DNA of 64,000 nt from NCBI RefSeq assembly GCF_001187435.1, contig NZ_LFXA01000009.1, forward strand, positions 558,001-622,000, written 5' to 3'. The translations under genes and the position numbers were made by a program. This document shows, in pieces, positions 1-7,682 of this stretch. Every line of letters begins with the position of its first letter. Position 1 is the first letter of the stretch. A model generated the notes under the pieces. The model ran no database searches, was not told the origin of the DNA, and saw only the letters and a list, made by a program, of their open reading frames with translations. The stretch is from Streptomyces caatingaensis (GTDB lineage Bacteria; Actinomycetota; Actinomycetes; Streptomycetales; Streptomycetaceae).

Positions 1-411
1 CTGCGCCGCCGCGAGGGGTTCCGGGCCGCGTTCGCCGGCTTCTCCATCGCCGAGGTCGCCGCCTTCACGGCGGCGGACGAGGAGCGGCTGCTCGCCGACC
101 CCCGGATCATCCGCAACCGCGCCAAGATCGCGGCCGCGCTCGCCAACGCGAGGGTCGCCGCCGCCTGGGGGCCCGGGGAGCTGACCTCGCTCGTGTGGTC
201 CTTCGCCCCCGCGGGCGGGGCGGGGCGGCGCGCTCCGCGCACGGCGGCGGACGTGCCGGCGCTGACGCCGGAGTCGACGGCCCTGGCGAAGGAGCTGAAG
301 CGGCGGGGCTTCCGGTTCGTCGGGCCGACGACGGCGTATGCGCTGATGCAGGCCTGCGGGCTGGTGAACGACCACTTGGCCGGGTGCCACGTGCGGGCCG
401 GGGGCCGGTGA
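1..411 (+). CDS. tag: DNA-3-methyladenine glycosylase I, 5' truncated
   Basis: Base-excision repair enzyme that removes 3-methyladenine from alkylated DNA. Only the last 136 residues are in the window; the family is usually about 190 long, so roughly 50 N-terminal residues lie upstream of base 1. Visible family marks are the middle motif around IRNRAKI and the C-terminal stretch FVGPTTAYALMQ followed by VNDHLAGC, whose His and Cys correspond to two of the four zinc ligands known in E. coli Tag. The frame is open from base 1 to a TGA at 409-411. The order tag, then DUF3117 nearby, recalls Rv1210-Rv1211 of M. tuberculosis (recalled, not searched). The identification is secure; the start cannot be seen. 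Confidence 0.93.
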   Translation: MRRREGFRAAFAGFSIAEVAAFTAADEERLLADPRIIRNRAKIAAALANARVAAAWGPGELTSLVWSFAPAGGAGRRAPRTAADVPALTPESTALAKELKRRGFRFVGPTTAYALMQACGLVNDHLAGCHVRAGGR

Positions 412-438
412 GGGAGAGCCGGTGAGGGAGAGAAGGAG

Positions 439-1239
439 TCAGCGCCCGGCGAAGGTGGGGCGCTCCTTCCTCAGGAACGACTCCACGGCCGCGCCGTGGT
501 CCTCCGACGCCCCCGCCACCGCCTGCAGTTCCTCCTCCGTCCCGAGGGTCTCGCGCAGCGACCGCTCCGCCCCGTACGCCAGGGCCTTCTTCATGGCCGC
601 GTAGGCCACGGTCGGGCCGGAGGCCAGCCGGCGGGCGAGGGCCGCGGCCGTCGCGGCCAGCTCGGCGGCGGGCACGACCTTGTTCGCGATGCCCAGCTCC
701 AGGGCCTCCTCGGCGGAGACGTTGCGGGGGAAGAGCAGCAGGTCCGCCGCCCGGCCGTGGCCGACGAGCCGGGGGAGCGTCCAGGAGACGCCGGAGTCGC
801 CGGCGAGCGCCACCCCGGCGAACGCCGTGTTGAACGCCGCCGTGTCGGCGACGACCCGGTAGTCCGCCGCGAAGGCGAAGCCCGCGCCCGCGCCCGCCGC
901 GGCGCCGTTCACCGCCGCGACCACCGGCTTGGGCATCTCCGCGATGGCCAGGACGATGGGGGAGTAGTGGTCCCGGACCGTGTCCCAGGTCCGGTTCGTC
1001 CCGCGCTCGCGGTCGGCGGCCAGGGCGGCGGTGTGCTCCTTGAGGTCCTGCCCGACGCAGAAGGCCCGGCCCGTGCCGGTGAGCAGGACGGCGCGCACGG
1101 CCCGGTCCTCCGCCGCGCTCCGCAGCGCGTCGAGGAGGGCGGCCTTCGTCCCCGTGTCCAGCGCGTTCATGGCGTCGGGCCGGTTCAGGGTGATCGTCGC
1201 GAGCCCGTCGCTCACCTCGTACAGCACGGTGTCCGCCAT
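439..1239 (-). CDS. Enoyl-CoA hydratase/isomerase family protein (PaaG-like)
   Basis: Crotonase-fold enzyme of 266 residues acting on acyl-CoA thioesters, either hydrating an enoyl-CoA or isomerising it. The N-terminal strand-turn ITLNRPDAMNAL, the first oxyanion-hole segment GRAFCVGQDL (about residues 58-67) and the second, NGAAAGAGAGFAFAADYR (about 110-127), are all present. The segment LAGDSGVSW carries an Asp-Ser-Gly in the place where PaaG-type isomerases have a catalytic Asp and where hydratases have Glu, so an isomerase or degradative role is more likely than classic hydration. ATG at 1239 is preceded by a strong GAGGGAGGA ribosome site. It runs opposite to tag, with 27 bases between their ends. 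The substrate cannot be told from sequence. Confidence 0.9.
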   Translation of the reverse strand: MADTVLYEVSDGLATITLNRPDAMNALDTGTKAALLDALRSAAEDRAVRAVLLTGTGRAFCVGQDLKEHTAALAADRERGTNRTWDTVRDHYSPIVLAIAEMPKPVVAAVNGAAAGAGAGFAFAADYRVVADTAAFNTAFAGVALAGDSGVSWTLPRLVGHGRAADLLLFPRNVSAEEALELGIANKVVPAAELAATAAALARRLASGPTVAYAAMKKALAYGAERSLRETLGTEEELQAVAGASEDHGAAVESFLRKERPTFAGR

Positions 1240-1424
1240 GGTGCGTCCTCCCTCGGTCGGCTGCGGTCAGCGGCCAGCTTGCCGCAGATCTCCGGCGGGC
1301 GGCATGTGACCTGCGTCAAAGAATCGGCCGTCCGTACGGCTAAGGCGTTGGTGGGCAACTGCGGAGCAATCCCCGAATTGGGTGGTTTTGCCGGAGCGTG
1401 TTGCCGAAGGGATGCCGACCGATG

Positions 1425-1455
1425 TTGGTCATTGGGTCGCGCGATGCGGGATAAT
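1425..1455 (+). promoter_or_regulatory. Possible promoter for the DUF3117 gene
   Basis: The 309-base gap 1240-1548 holds no gene. Within it TTGGTC (1425-1430) and GATAAT (1450-1455) resemble -35 and -10 boxes, but the 19-base spacer is longer than the usual 17-18. It sits about 95 bases ahead of the DUF3117 start. The rest of the gap also has to contain the promoter of the leftward enoyl-CoA hydratase gene, which I could not pick out. Confidence 0.35.
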
Positions 1456-1548
1456 GGCCTGGAAGCAATGTGTTCGATGCCGGTGACACGTGCCCTTCGA
1501 GAGGGGTTGTCGGCTGACGATGAGCTGGTTTCAGGAAGGGGAACGAGC

Positions 1549-1716
1549 ATGGCGGCCATGAAGCCGCGGACGGGCGACGGCCCGCTCGAGGTGACCAAGG
1601 AGGGGCGGGGCATCGTCATGCGGGTTCCGCTCGAGGGCGGCGGTCGTCTCGTCGTCGAGCTGACCCCGGACGAGGCGGCGGCTCTCGCCGACGCCCTGAA
1701 GAACGTCGTCGTCTGA
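1549..1716 (+). CDS. DUF3117 small conserved protein
   Basis: A 55-residue acidic protein conserved across actinobacteria and of unknown function. The sequence MAAMKPRTGDGPLEVTKEGR and the C-terminal ELTPDEAAALADAL are recognisable DUF3117 features. The ATG at 1549 follows AGGAAGGGGAACGAGC, giving a good ribosome site. Upstream in-frame sequence stays open for a long way, as often happens in GC-rich DNA, but the short form matches the usual length of the family. A strong hairpin terminator follows about 45 bases after the stop, so the gene is probably transcribed alone. A homologue sits near tagA in M. tuberculosis (Rv1211, recalled). Confidence 0.88.
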   Translation: MAAMKPRTGDGPLEVTKEGRGIVMRVPLEGGGRLVVELTPDEAAALADALKNVVV

Positions 1717-1761
1717 CGCATGAGACACGGACCGGTCCACGGTCCTTCGCCGGGTTTTCCT

Positions 1762-1804
1762 CTTGCCCCGGTGGCCGGTCACGGCCGCCGGGGCAAGACG
1801 TTTT
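1762..1804 (+). terminator. Hairpin terminator after the DUF3117 gene
   Basis: Arms CTTGCCCCGGTGGCC (1762-1776) and GGCCGCCGGGGCAAG (1783-1797) pair over 15 bp with one G-T type wobble around a 6-base loop, and ACGTTTT follows. This fits a rho-independent terminator reading rightward. The leftward methyltransferase gene ends at 1878, so it may also work in the other direction. Confidence 0.75.
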
Positions 1805-1877
1805 CCGGCCGTTCCGGCCCGGGCGGGTGGCCGGATCCGCCCCCCGCCCCGGCGTCCGCCACGCCCCCGCGCCCCGG

Positions 1878-2552
1878 TCAGCCGCTGCGCCGTGCCGCGC
1901 ACAGCAGCCCGTCGCCCACCGGCAGCAGGGACGGCACCAGGACCGTCGACTCCCGTACGGCCCGCAGCAGTTCGCGCAGCCGCAGCACCTCGGCGGGCTG
2001 GGCGGCGGAGTCCACGGTGCGGCCGTCCGCGAAGACGCCCTCGAAGCAGACCAGGCCGCCGGGGCGCAGCAGGCGCAACGATTCCGCTAGGTAGTCGAGG
2101 TACTCCAGCCGGTCCCCGTCGCAGAAGACCAGGTCGTACCCGCCGTCCGCGAGGCGGGGGAGCACCTCCAGCGCGCGGCCGGGGATGAAGCGGGCGCGGT
2201 TGCCGGCGAAGCCCGCCGCGCGGAACGCCTGCCGGGCGAACTGCTGGCACTCCGGGTCGAGATCGACCGTCGTCAGGACGCCGTCGGGGCGCATGCCGTA
2301 CAGGAGGTGCAGCCCGGACACCCCGGTGCCGGTGCCGATCTCGGCGACGGCCTTGGCGTCCACCGTCGCGGCGAGCAGCCGCAGCGCGGAGCCGGTGCCC
2401 GACGAGACCGGGCGCAGCCCCGCCTCCTCGGCCCGGTCGCGCGCCCAGAGCAGTGCCGGGTCGTCGATGTGCCCGACGCCGTACGCATCGGCGAACGCCC
2501 AGCTCGTCTGCCGGTTGCCGGTAATGGCCCTCTCCTGTCCCCATGTGTCGAC
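1878..2552 (-). CDS. SAM-dependent O-methyltransferase (class I)
   Basis: About 224 residues with a Rossmann SAM-binding motif, EIGTGTGVSGLHLL, followed by acidic TTVDLDPE (motif post I) and the DLVFCDGDRLEYLDYL metal/substrate region typical of the catechol-O-methyltransferase-like family. The start is uncertain. The reading frame continues upstream through ITGNRQTSWAFADAYG, a stretch conserved in Streptomyces homologues, so a start at the GTG at 2552 is preferred over the internal GTG at 2363, which would cut off the N-terminal helices. No clear ribosome site was seen for 2552. It faces away from the ECF sigma gene, as Rv1220c does beside sigE in M. tuberculosis (recalled). The substrate is unknown. 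Confidence 0.85.
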   Translation of the reverse strand, partial: VDTWGQERAITGNRQTSWAFADAYGVGHIDDPALLWARDRAEEAGLRPVSSGTGSALRLLAATVDAKAVAEIGTGTGVSGLHLLYGMRPDGVLTTVDLDPECQQFARQAFRAAGFAGNRARFIPGRALEVLPRLADGGYDLVFCDGDRLEYLDYLAESLRLLRPGGLVCFEGVFADGRTVDSAAQPAEVLRLRELLRAVRESTVLVPSLLPVGDGLLCAARRSG

Positions 2553-2580
2553 GCAACGGTGACTGTATCCGCTGCTGTCG

Positions 2581-2606
2581 GGAACCCGCAGATGGGACCG
2601 TGCGTT
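2581..2606 (+). promoter_or_regulatory. ECF-sigma type promoter ahead of the sigma factor gene
   Basis: GGAACC (2581-2586) and CGTT (2603-2606) are separated by exactly 16 bases. This is the -35/-10 pattern known for SigE-like ECF sigma factors (GGAAC-N16/17-CGTT). It lies about 130 bases ahead of the sigma gene, so positive autoregulation is a reasonable inference. An unusually AT-rich stretch follows at about 2680-2710. Confidence 0.6.
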
Positions 2607-2734
2607 GAGGTGGTGGGAAGACGGCGTGAGGGGGTCGCGGGGGGTCCGGCCGGGGCCCTCGGCCGGTCCGGGCGACGGATCAAACCCAAAAGCAGGTCAA
2701 AATTCCTTATCCGGAGCTAACGGGCGAGGTGGAT

Positions 2735-3520
2735 ATGGTAGGGGCTCCACTGGACACCACCAGAGCCGACAGGGGAGGTGCGGCTGCGTGCAGCGGCCCC
2801 CGGGGAGTGCTCAGGCGCTTCCGGCGGACCGCCGGCGAGCCGAAATCCGTGACCGACACCGCTGACCGTTCCGCCACCCAGATCTCCGCAACCGCGACTT
2901 TCGCCAGCGACGCGGACTCGCAGGCGTGGACCCCTCCCACCTGGGAGGAGATCGTCAGCACGCACAGCGCACGGGTCTACCGCCTCGCCTACCGCCTCAC
3001 CGGCAACCAGCACGACGCCGAGGACCTCACCCAGGAGGTCTTCGTCCGGGTCTTCCGCTCGCTGTCCACGTACACCCCCGGCACGTTCGAGGGGTGGCTG
3101 CACCGCATCACCACCAACCTCTTCCTGGACATGGTCCGCCGCCGCCAGCGCATCCGTTTCGACGCGCTGGGCGACGACGCCGCCGAGCGGCTCCCCAGCC
3201 GCGAGCCGTCCCCCCAGCAGCACTTCAACGACACGCACTTCGACGCGGACGTCCAGCAGGCGCTGGACACCCTCGCCCCGGAGTTCCGGGCGGCCGTCGT
3301 GCTCTGCGACATCGAGGGGCTCTCCTACGAGGAGATCGCGGCGACGCTCGGCGTGAAGCTGGGCACCGTTCGCAGTCGCATCCACCGCGGCCGGTCCCAC
3401 CTGCGCAAGGCGCTGCGGCACCGGTCCCCCTCCGCCCGGGCCGAGCAGCGGGCCGAGCGGCGCGCGGTGGTGGGAGCCGCCGCCGGCGCCCGGCTGAGTG
3501 GGGAGGTCGGGATCGCGTGA
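2735..3520 (+). CDS. ECF RNA polymerase sigma factor (M. tuberculosis SigE-like)
   Basis: An extracytoplasmic-function sigma factor of 261 residues. Region 2 runs from about residue 70, with YRLAYRLTGNQHDAEDLTQ and the region 2.4 motif GWLHRITTNLFLD. Region 4 is the C-terminal helix-turn-helix, LSYEEIAATLGVKLGTVRSR. About 65 residues of poorly ordered sequence precede region 2, as in mycobacterial SigE. I chose ATG 2735, with GAGG five bases before it; GTG 2729 in the same frame is an alternative. The next gene, a zinc anti-sigma factor, overlaps by 4 bases, then come htrA and tatB. This order equals sigE-rseA-htrA-tatB in M. tuberculosis, so the family role is the envelope or heat stress response. 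The Streptomyces gene usually called sigE is a different one, so no symbol is given. Confidence 0.93.
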   Translation: MVGAPLDTTRADRGGAAACSGPRGVLRRFRRTAGEPKSVTDTADRSATQISATATFASDADSQAWTPPTWEEIVSTHSARVYRLAYRLTGNQHDAEDLTQEVFVRVFRSLSTYTPGTFEGWLHRITTNLFLDMVRRRQRIRFDALGDDAAERLPSREPSPQQHFNDTHFDADVQQALDTLAPEFRAAVVLCDIEGLSYEEIAATLGVKLGTVRSRIHRGRSHLRKALRHRSPSARAEQRAERRAVVGAAAGARLSGEVGIA

Positions 3521-4212
3521 CCGGTTCAGGCGGTCAGTCCCCCGCCGAGCAGCATCTCGGCGACCGCCTCGCGGCCCTGGTCGACGGGGAGTTGGGACAC
3601 GAATCGCGGGAGCGGGTGCTCGCCCATCTCGCCACCTGTGGAAAATGCAAGGCCGAAGCCGACGCCCAGCGTCGGCTCAAGAGCGTGTTCGCCGAGGCCG
3701 CTCCTCCGCCGCTCTCCGCAGCGCTGCTGGCCCGGCTCCAGGCCCTGCCGGCCGCGGGGCTCGACGGGCCCGCCGGGCCCGGCGCCCCGGCCGCGTCCGC
3801 CGCGGACGACGACGGCGCCCGCCCGCGGCGCCGCGGCGCGTTCGGACACCGGGCGGACGCCTTCGCGCTGGTGCCGCTCGGCGAACTGGCGCCCCGCGAC
3901 CAGGGCTTCCGCATCCACGAGGTGGGGCGCGCGTCGCGCGGGCGGCGGTTCGGGATCGCGGCGGCCGGTGCCGTCACGATCGCGGCCTTCGCCCTGGTCG
4001 GTGCCCAGCCGCTGGGGTCGGTCGAGGAGGCGCCGGGCGCCCGGGCCGAGGATCCCCGGGGGGCCACCACGGCGTTCGCCCTCGGCTCCGCCACGGGGGG
4101 CGGAGCGGCGGCGCGCGACGCCGTCGCCCGCCGGCCCTCGCTGGCCGTCCCGCCCGCCCTGCCGGTCGCCGTCCCCTTCCGGATGCCCCAGCGGGCCCCC
4201 CTCTCCCGCTGA
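3517..4212 (+). CDS. Zinc-finger anti-sigma factor (RseA-like)
   Basis: A 231-residue partner and inhibitor of the preceding sigma factor. Its GTG start overlaps the sigma TGA (GTGA), giving translational coupling. The N-terminal anti-sigma domain has the motif HLATCGKCKAE, the H-x3-C-x2-C zinc site of ZAS proteins. After a Pro/Ala-rich linker, a short hydrophobic run (FGIAAAGAVTIAAFALVGA, about residues 149-167) could be a membrane span, which would leave a small Ala-rich tail outside; mycobacterial RseA is instead described as cytoplasmic, so the topology is open. Signal release, by redox state, phosphorylation or proteolysis, cannot be read from sequence. Confidence 0.88.
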   Translation: MTGSGGQSPAEQHLGDRLAALVDGELGHESRERVLAHLATCGKCKAEADAQRRLKSVFAEAAPPPLSAALLARLQALPAAGLDGPAGPGAPAASAADDDGARPRRRGAFGHRADAFALVPLGELAPRDQGFRIHEVGRASRGRRFGIAAAGAVTIAAFALVGAQPLGSVEEAPGARAEDPRGATTAFALGSATGGGAAARDAVARRPSLAVPPALPVAVPFRMPQRAPLSR

Positions 4213-4317
4213 CGCGGGCTGCCCTGCTCATCCGCCGCCGGACCTGGTTGAATCGCCGGTGGGCCGGCGACCGGGACGGTGCCCCGGCCTTCGACGAACC
4301 GTTGGGGGGAGACCGGG

Positions 4318-6270
4318 ATGGACCAGGGCAGGGCGCACTGGTGGAGCCGTACGCGCCGCGACCGCGACCGCGGCGGCGAGGGGGCCGGGGAGGCGGCGCC
4401 GCTGCACGGCCCGGATCCGTACGGCACGCCCCCGTACGGCCGTCCCGGCCCCTGGGCCCCGGCCCCGCCGGTCCAGCCCCCGGCGGCCCCCGCGCCGACA
4501 GCCGGCGCACAGCCGCCGCTGCCGGCTCCGGACCGCGCCCTTCCCGCCGGCCCTGAGCCGACGCACCCCGCCCCCGGCCCCTACACACCACCCGGCACCC
4601 CCGCCCACCCCCGGCCCGAAGCCCGGCCCCCACGGCCGGACCACGCGCCCCCGCCGGCCGCCCCCGCCACCCGCGCGCCCGAGCCGCACCCCGGCGGGGA
4701 CGGCTCCCACCCGACGCCGCGGCCGTACCCGGCGGCGGGTGCCCCGCATGCGACCCCGCCGGGCGTCCCGGCTGCCGCGCCGCAGCCGCCGGCCGGCGCG
4801 CCGGCCGCGCAGTCGTACCCGGGCGCGGGTGCCCCGCACCCGGCCCCGCCGGGCGTCCCGGCCGCTGCTGCGCCGCTGCCGCCGGCCGGTTTCCCGGCCA
4901 CGCCGCCGTACGCCGACGCCGGCGGCCCCCGCCCCACGCCGCAGTCGTACCCGGCCGCGGGCACCCCGCACCCGGCCCCGCCGGCCGCCCCGGCCGCTAC
5001 CGCCCCGCACCCGCCGGCCGGCGCACCCGCCTCCCCGCCCCACCCCGGCGGAGCCGGGCACGTGTCGGGCGGGGGGCGGCCGCCGGTGGTGGGGGCCGGG
5101 GTGCGGCCGGGGCCGTGGCAGTACGACCCCTGGGCCGTGGAGCGGCCGCAGGAGGCGGTGGGGAAGGGGGTGGCGCGGAAGAAGGTGGTCGTGGGGGCGG
5201 TCGTCGTCGCGCTGGTCGCCGGTGGGGTGGGCGGCGGGATGGGGGCCTGGCTGGAGCGGGGCGGCGGCGGGCGGCATGTGACGCTGCCGCAGGCGCCCGT
5301 CGAGAAGGACGACCGGGACCCGGGCAGCGTGGCCGGGATCGCGGCCCGGGCGCTGCCCGGAGTCGTCACCCTGCACGTGCGCGGCAGTTCGGGCCGCGGC
5401 ACCGGCACCGGCTTCGTCCTCGACAAGCGGGGACACATCCTCACCAACAACCACGTCGTCGAGCCCGCCGGCGACGGCGGCGAGATCACGGTGACGTTCA
5501 ACGGCGGCCAGACCGCCAAGGCCACCGTCGTCGGCCGGGACGGCGGCTACGACCTGGCCGTCGTCAAGGTCTCGGGCGTCGACGGGCTCACCCCGCTCGC
5601 CCTGGGCAACTCCGACTCCGTGCACGTCGGCGACTCCGTCGTGGCCATCGGCGCGCCCTTCGACCTCGCGGGCACCGTCACCACCGGGATCATCAGCGCC
5701 AAGGAGCGTCCGATCACGGCGGGCGGCCGGAAGCAGGACGGCAGCGACGTCAGCTACGTGGACGCGCTGCAGACGGACGCCCCGATCAACCCGGGCAACT
5801 CCGGCGGCCCGCTGGTGGATTCGCGGGGCCGGGTCATCGGCATCAACAGCGCGATCCGCTCGGCCGGCGGCGCCGAGGCGGGCGGGGGCCAGGGCGGGAG
5901 CATAGGGCTGGGCTTCGCCATCCCGATCAACCAGGCCAAGCGGGTCGCCGAGGAGCTGATCAACACGGGCCGGGCCACCCATCCGGCGATCGGCGTCACC
6001 CTCGACATGGCCTACCAGGGCGACGGCGCACGGGTGAACCCCAAGGGCGGCGCGGGGACCCCGGTGGCCCGGGGCGGCCCGGCGGACAGGGCCGGCATCG
6101 AGCCGGGGGACGTCATCAAGAAGGTCGACTCGTCGGCCGTCCACAGCGGCCAGGAGCTCATCGTCAAGATCCGCAGTCACCGGCCGGGCGACCGCCTCAC
6201 CCTCACCGTGGAGCGCGGCGGCAAGGAGCGGACGGTGCCGCTGACGCTCGGGACGGCGGGCCGCGACTGA
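4318..6270 (+). CDS. HtrA-like trypsin-fold serine protease with PDZ domain
   Basis: A membrane-anchored quality-control protease of 650 residues. Residues 1-285 are extremely rich in Pro and Ala with imperfect repeats and should be cytoplasmic. One membrane span (about 290-310, VVVGAVVVALVAGG) leads to the extracellular protease domain with the full catalytic triad: His379 in NNHVVEP, Asp412 in YDLAVVKV and Ser495 in GNSGGPL. A PDZ domain fills the last 90 or so residues, including the region around AGIEPGDVIKKVD. ATG 4318 follows GGGGGGAGA; an upstream in-frame ATG at 4279 lacks a ribosome site. It lies in the sigma/anti-sigma/tatB unit. In M. tuberculosis the homologous protease HtrA is linked to envelope stress. 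Confidence 0.92.
   Translation: MDQGRAHWWSRTRRDRDRGGEGAGEAAPLHGPDPYGTPPYGRPGPWAPAPPVQPPAAPAPTAGAQPPLPAPDRALPAGPEPTHPAPGPYTPPGTPAHPRPEARPPRPDHAPPPAAPATRAPEPHPGGDGSHPTPRPYPAAGAPHATPPGVPAAAPQPPAGAPAAQSYPGAGAPHPAPPGVPAAAAPLPPAGFPATPPYADAGGPRPTPQSYPAAGTPHPAPPAAPAATAPHPPAGAPASPPHPGGAGHVSGGGRPPVVGAGVRPGPWQYDPWAVERPQEAVGKGVARKKVVVGAVVVALVAGGVGGGMGAWLERGGGGRHVTLPQAPVEKDDRDPGSVAGIAARALPGVVTLHVRGSSGRGTGTGFVLDKRGHILTNNHVVEPAGDGGEITVTFNGGQTAKATVVGRDGGYDLAVVKVSGVDGLTPLALGNSDSVHVGDSVVAIGAPFDLAGTVTTGIISAKERPITAGGRKQDGSDVSYVDALQTDAPINPGNSGGPLVDSRGRVIGINSAIRSAGGAEAGGGQGGSIGLGFAIPINQAKRVAEELINTGRATHPAIGVTLDMAYQGDGARVNPKGGAGTPVARGGPADRAGIEPGDVIKKVDSSAVHSGQELIVKIRSHRPGDRLTLTVERGGKERTVPLTLGTAGRD
4724..5040 (+). 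repeat. Pro/Ala-rich imperfect tandem repeat inside the HtrA-like gene
   Basis: The N-terminal cytoplasmic tail carries three or four units of about 30 codons starting YPAAGAPH or SYPGAGAPHPAPPGVPAA, followed by a PPAGAPA block. The units align in frame at both DNA and protein level, so slippage can change their number without breaking the gene. The function is unknown; tails of this kind are common on actinobacterial membrane kinases and proteases. Confidence 0.7.
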
Positions 6271-6375
6271 TCCTTGGCCCCTTGTTGGCCCGGGCGTCTC
6301 CCGCGCATCCGTCCGGGCCAGGTACCGTGATAGACGGCCAGTGCCGTCGGCCGCCCCCGCATCAAGGAGCTACAG

Positions 6376-6804
6376 GTGCTCGACATAGGACTTCCCGAGC
6401 TGATCGCGCTCGTCGTCCTCGCTCTGCTCATCTTCGGACCGGACAAGCTGCCGAAGATGATCCAGGACGTGTCCCGCACCCTGCGCAAGATCCGGCAGTT
6501 CTCCGAGAGCGCCAAGGAGGACATCCGCTCCGAGCTCGGGCCGGAGTTCAAGGACTTCGAGTTCGAGGACCTCAACCCGAAGACCTTCGTCCGCAAGCAC
6601 GTCCTGGACAAGGACGAGCTGGGGCTCAAGGAGATCCGCAACGGCTTCGACCTCAGGTCCGAGATGGCCGAGGTCACGGACGCCGTCAACGGCCGCGACC
6701 CGGAGCCCGCCCCGCACTCCGCCACCGGCGGCCCCGACCTCCTCAAGAAGAAGGAGCCGCTGCGGCCGGGCGAACGGCCCCCCTTCGACGCCGACGCCAC
6801 CTGA
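6376..6804 (+). CDS. tatB: Sec-independent protein translocase TatB
   Basis: A 142-residue subunit of the twin-arginine translocon, which exports folded proteins. It starts with an N-terminal span, LPELIALVVLALLIFGPDKLP, carrying the Glu early in the helix and the FGPDKLP hinge typical of TatB, then an amphipathic helix (KMIQDVSRTLRKIRQFSE) and an acidic, charged tail. The GTG start at 6376 follows AAGGAGCTACAG. Length and tail fit TatB better than TatA. Finding TatB alone, next to a sigma-controlled protease, matches the mycobacterial order. The 105-base gap from htrA holds a possible -10 box (GATAGAC, about 6330) and may carry its own promoter. Confidence 0.93.
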   Translation: MLDIGLPELIALVVLALLIFGPDKLPKMIQDVSRTLRKIRQFSESAKEDIRSELGPEFKDFEFEDLNPKTFVRKHVLDKDELGLKEIRNGFDLRSEMAEVTDAVNGRDPEPAPHSATGGPDLLKKKEPLRPGERPPFDADAT

Positions 6805-6917
6805 GCCTCGCCTGCCGTGCCCCATTGACGGGGGTGGCTATCCTCCCCTTGTCCGGGTTGGCCGTGCCCGTGTGCGGGCCGGCAGGGCAGACGGGGCTAC
6901 GAGGAGGCGCCGCGCAG

Positions 6918-7622
6918 ATGGAGACCACGAGTCGGGCAGGGGCGGCGGGGGCACCCGCCGGAGAGGACACCGGCGCGGAGGGGAGCGCCCCGCCGGGCGC
7001 GTCCGGCGTCCGGCGTCCGGTCGACGACTATCTGCAGGCGTCGTTCCCCTGGTACGGCCTGGACGACGCCTTCACGGGACGCCGCTGGCTGATGCAGGTG
7101 GGCACGGCCGCCGACGGCACCGTGGAGCACGGCTCGACGGGGCACGGCACGGAACCCGGCCCCCCCTCGGGCCGCCCCGACCGGATGGCGCCCCCGTCCG
7201 CCGACCGGCGCTTCACGGTGGTCGTCACCGTCGCCAGCCGCCCGGTGCGGCGCAGCGCGGACGGCACGGGGGTGCTGGAGGCCACGTCCGTCTCCTCGGC
7301 CGCCTGGCTCGCCGGCGCGGGCCTGCTCTCGTACACCTGGCCCGACCGCATGGAGCGGGCCCTGCGGCAGAACTGGCTCGACCAGCAGACCGCGCTCGCC
7401 TGGGAGCTGGCGGACCACCTGGACGAGGCCCCCTGGTCGACGCTCTCGCTGCCGGTGGACGGCGTCTCGACCGACTTCCGCTACCGCGAGTCGGAGTACG
7501 GCTGGGTGCTCGCCGGCTCCGCGGAGGGCGGAGGGGTGCATCTGGGGGCGTACGGGCGTGGGATGAGCGCCTACGGGATGGGCTTCTCGGCGATCGGCGA
7601 CATCACCGCCTACGCGAACTGA
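6918..7622 (+). CDS. Conserved hypothetical protein
   Basis: A 234-residue protein of no recognised domain. The first 35 residues are low-complexity Gly/Ala. From residue about 37 the sequence becomes structured (DDYLQASFPWYGLDDAFTGRRW), then a variable Gly/Pro insert, then a region with FTVVVTVASRPVR and a Trp/Tyr-rich C-terminal half ending GAYGRGMSAYGMGFSAIG. No signal peptide or membrane span is evident. GAGGAGGCGCC upstream of ATG 6918 supports the start. It follows tatB by 113 bases and ends just before a strong hairpin shared with the convergent mrp gene. Similar genes occur at this place in other Streptomyces as far as I recall, but no role is known. Confidence 0.75.
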   Translation: METTSRAGAAGAPAGEDTGAEGSAPPGASGVRRPVDDYLQASFPWYGLDDAFTGRRWLMQVGTAADGTVEHGSTGHGTEPGPPSGRPDRMAPPSADRRFTVVVTVASRPVRRSADGTGVLEATSVSSAAWLAGAGLLSYTWPDRMERALRQNWLDQQTALAWELADHLDEAPWSTLSLPVDGVSTDFRYRESEYGWVLAGSAEGGGVHLGAYGRGMSAYGMGFSAIGDITAYAN

Positions 7623-7644
7623 GGGAGAGCGAGGGGGAACCGGC

Positions 7645-7674
7645 CCGGTCCCGGGGAGGACGCCCCGGGACCGG
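7645..7674. terminator. Bidirectional hairpin terminator
   Basis: A perfect 12-bp inverted repeat, CCGGTCCCGGGG (7645-7656) and CCCCGGGACCGG (7663-7674), with a 6-base loop. It lies between the convergent hypothetical gene ending at 7622 and mrp ending at 7683, so it can serve both. Confidence 0.8.
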
Positions 7675-7682
7675 TGCCGCCC

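Noticed and set aside
4279..4317. Longer start for the HtrA-like protease
   Set aside because: The ATG at 4279 has no ribosome site, while ATG 4318 has GGGGGGAGA at the right distance.
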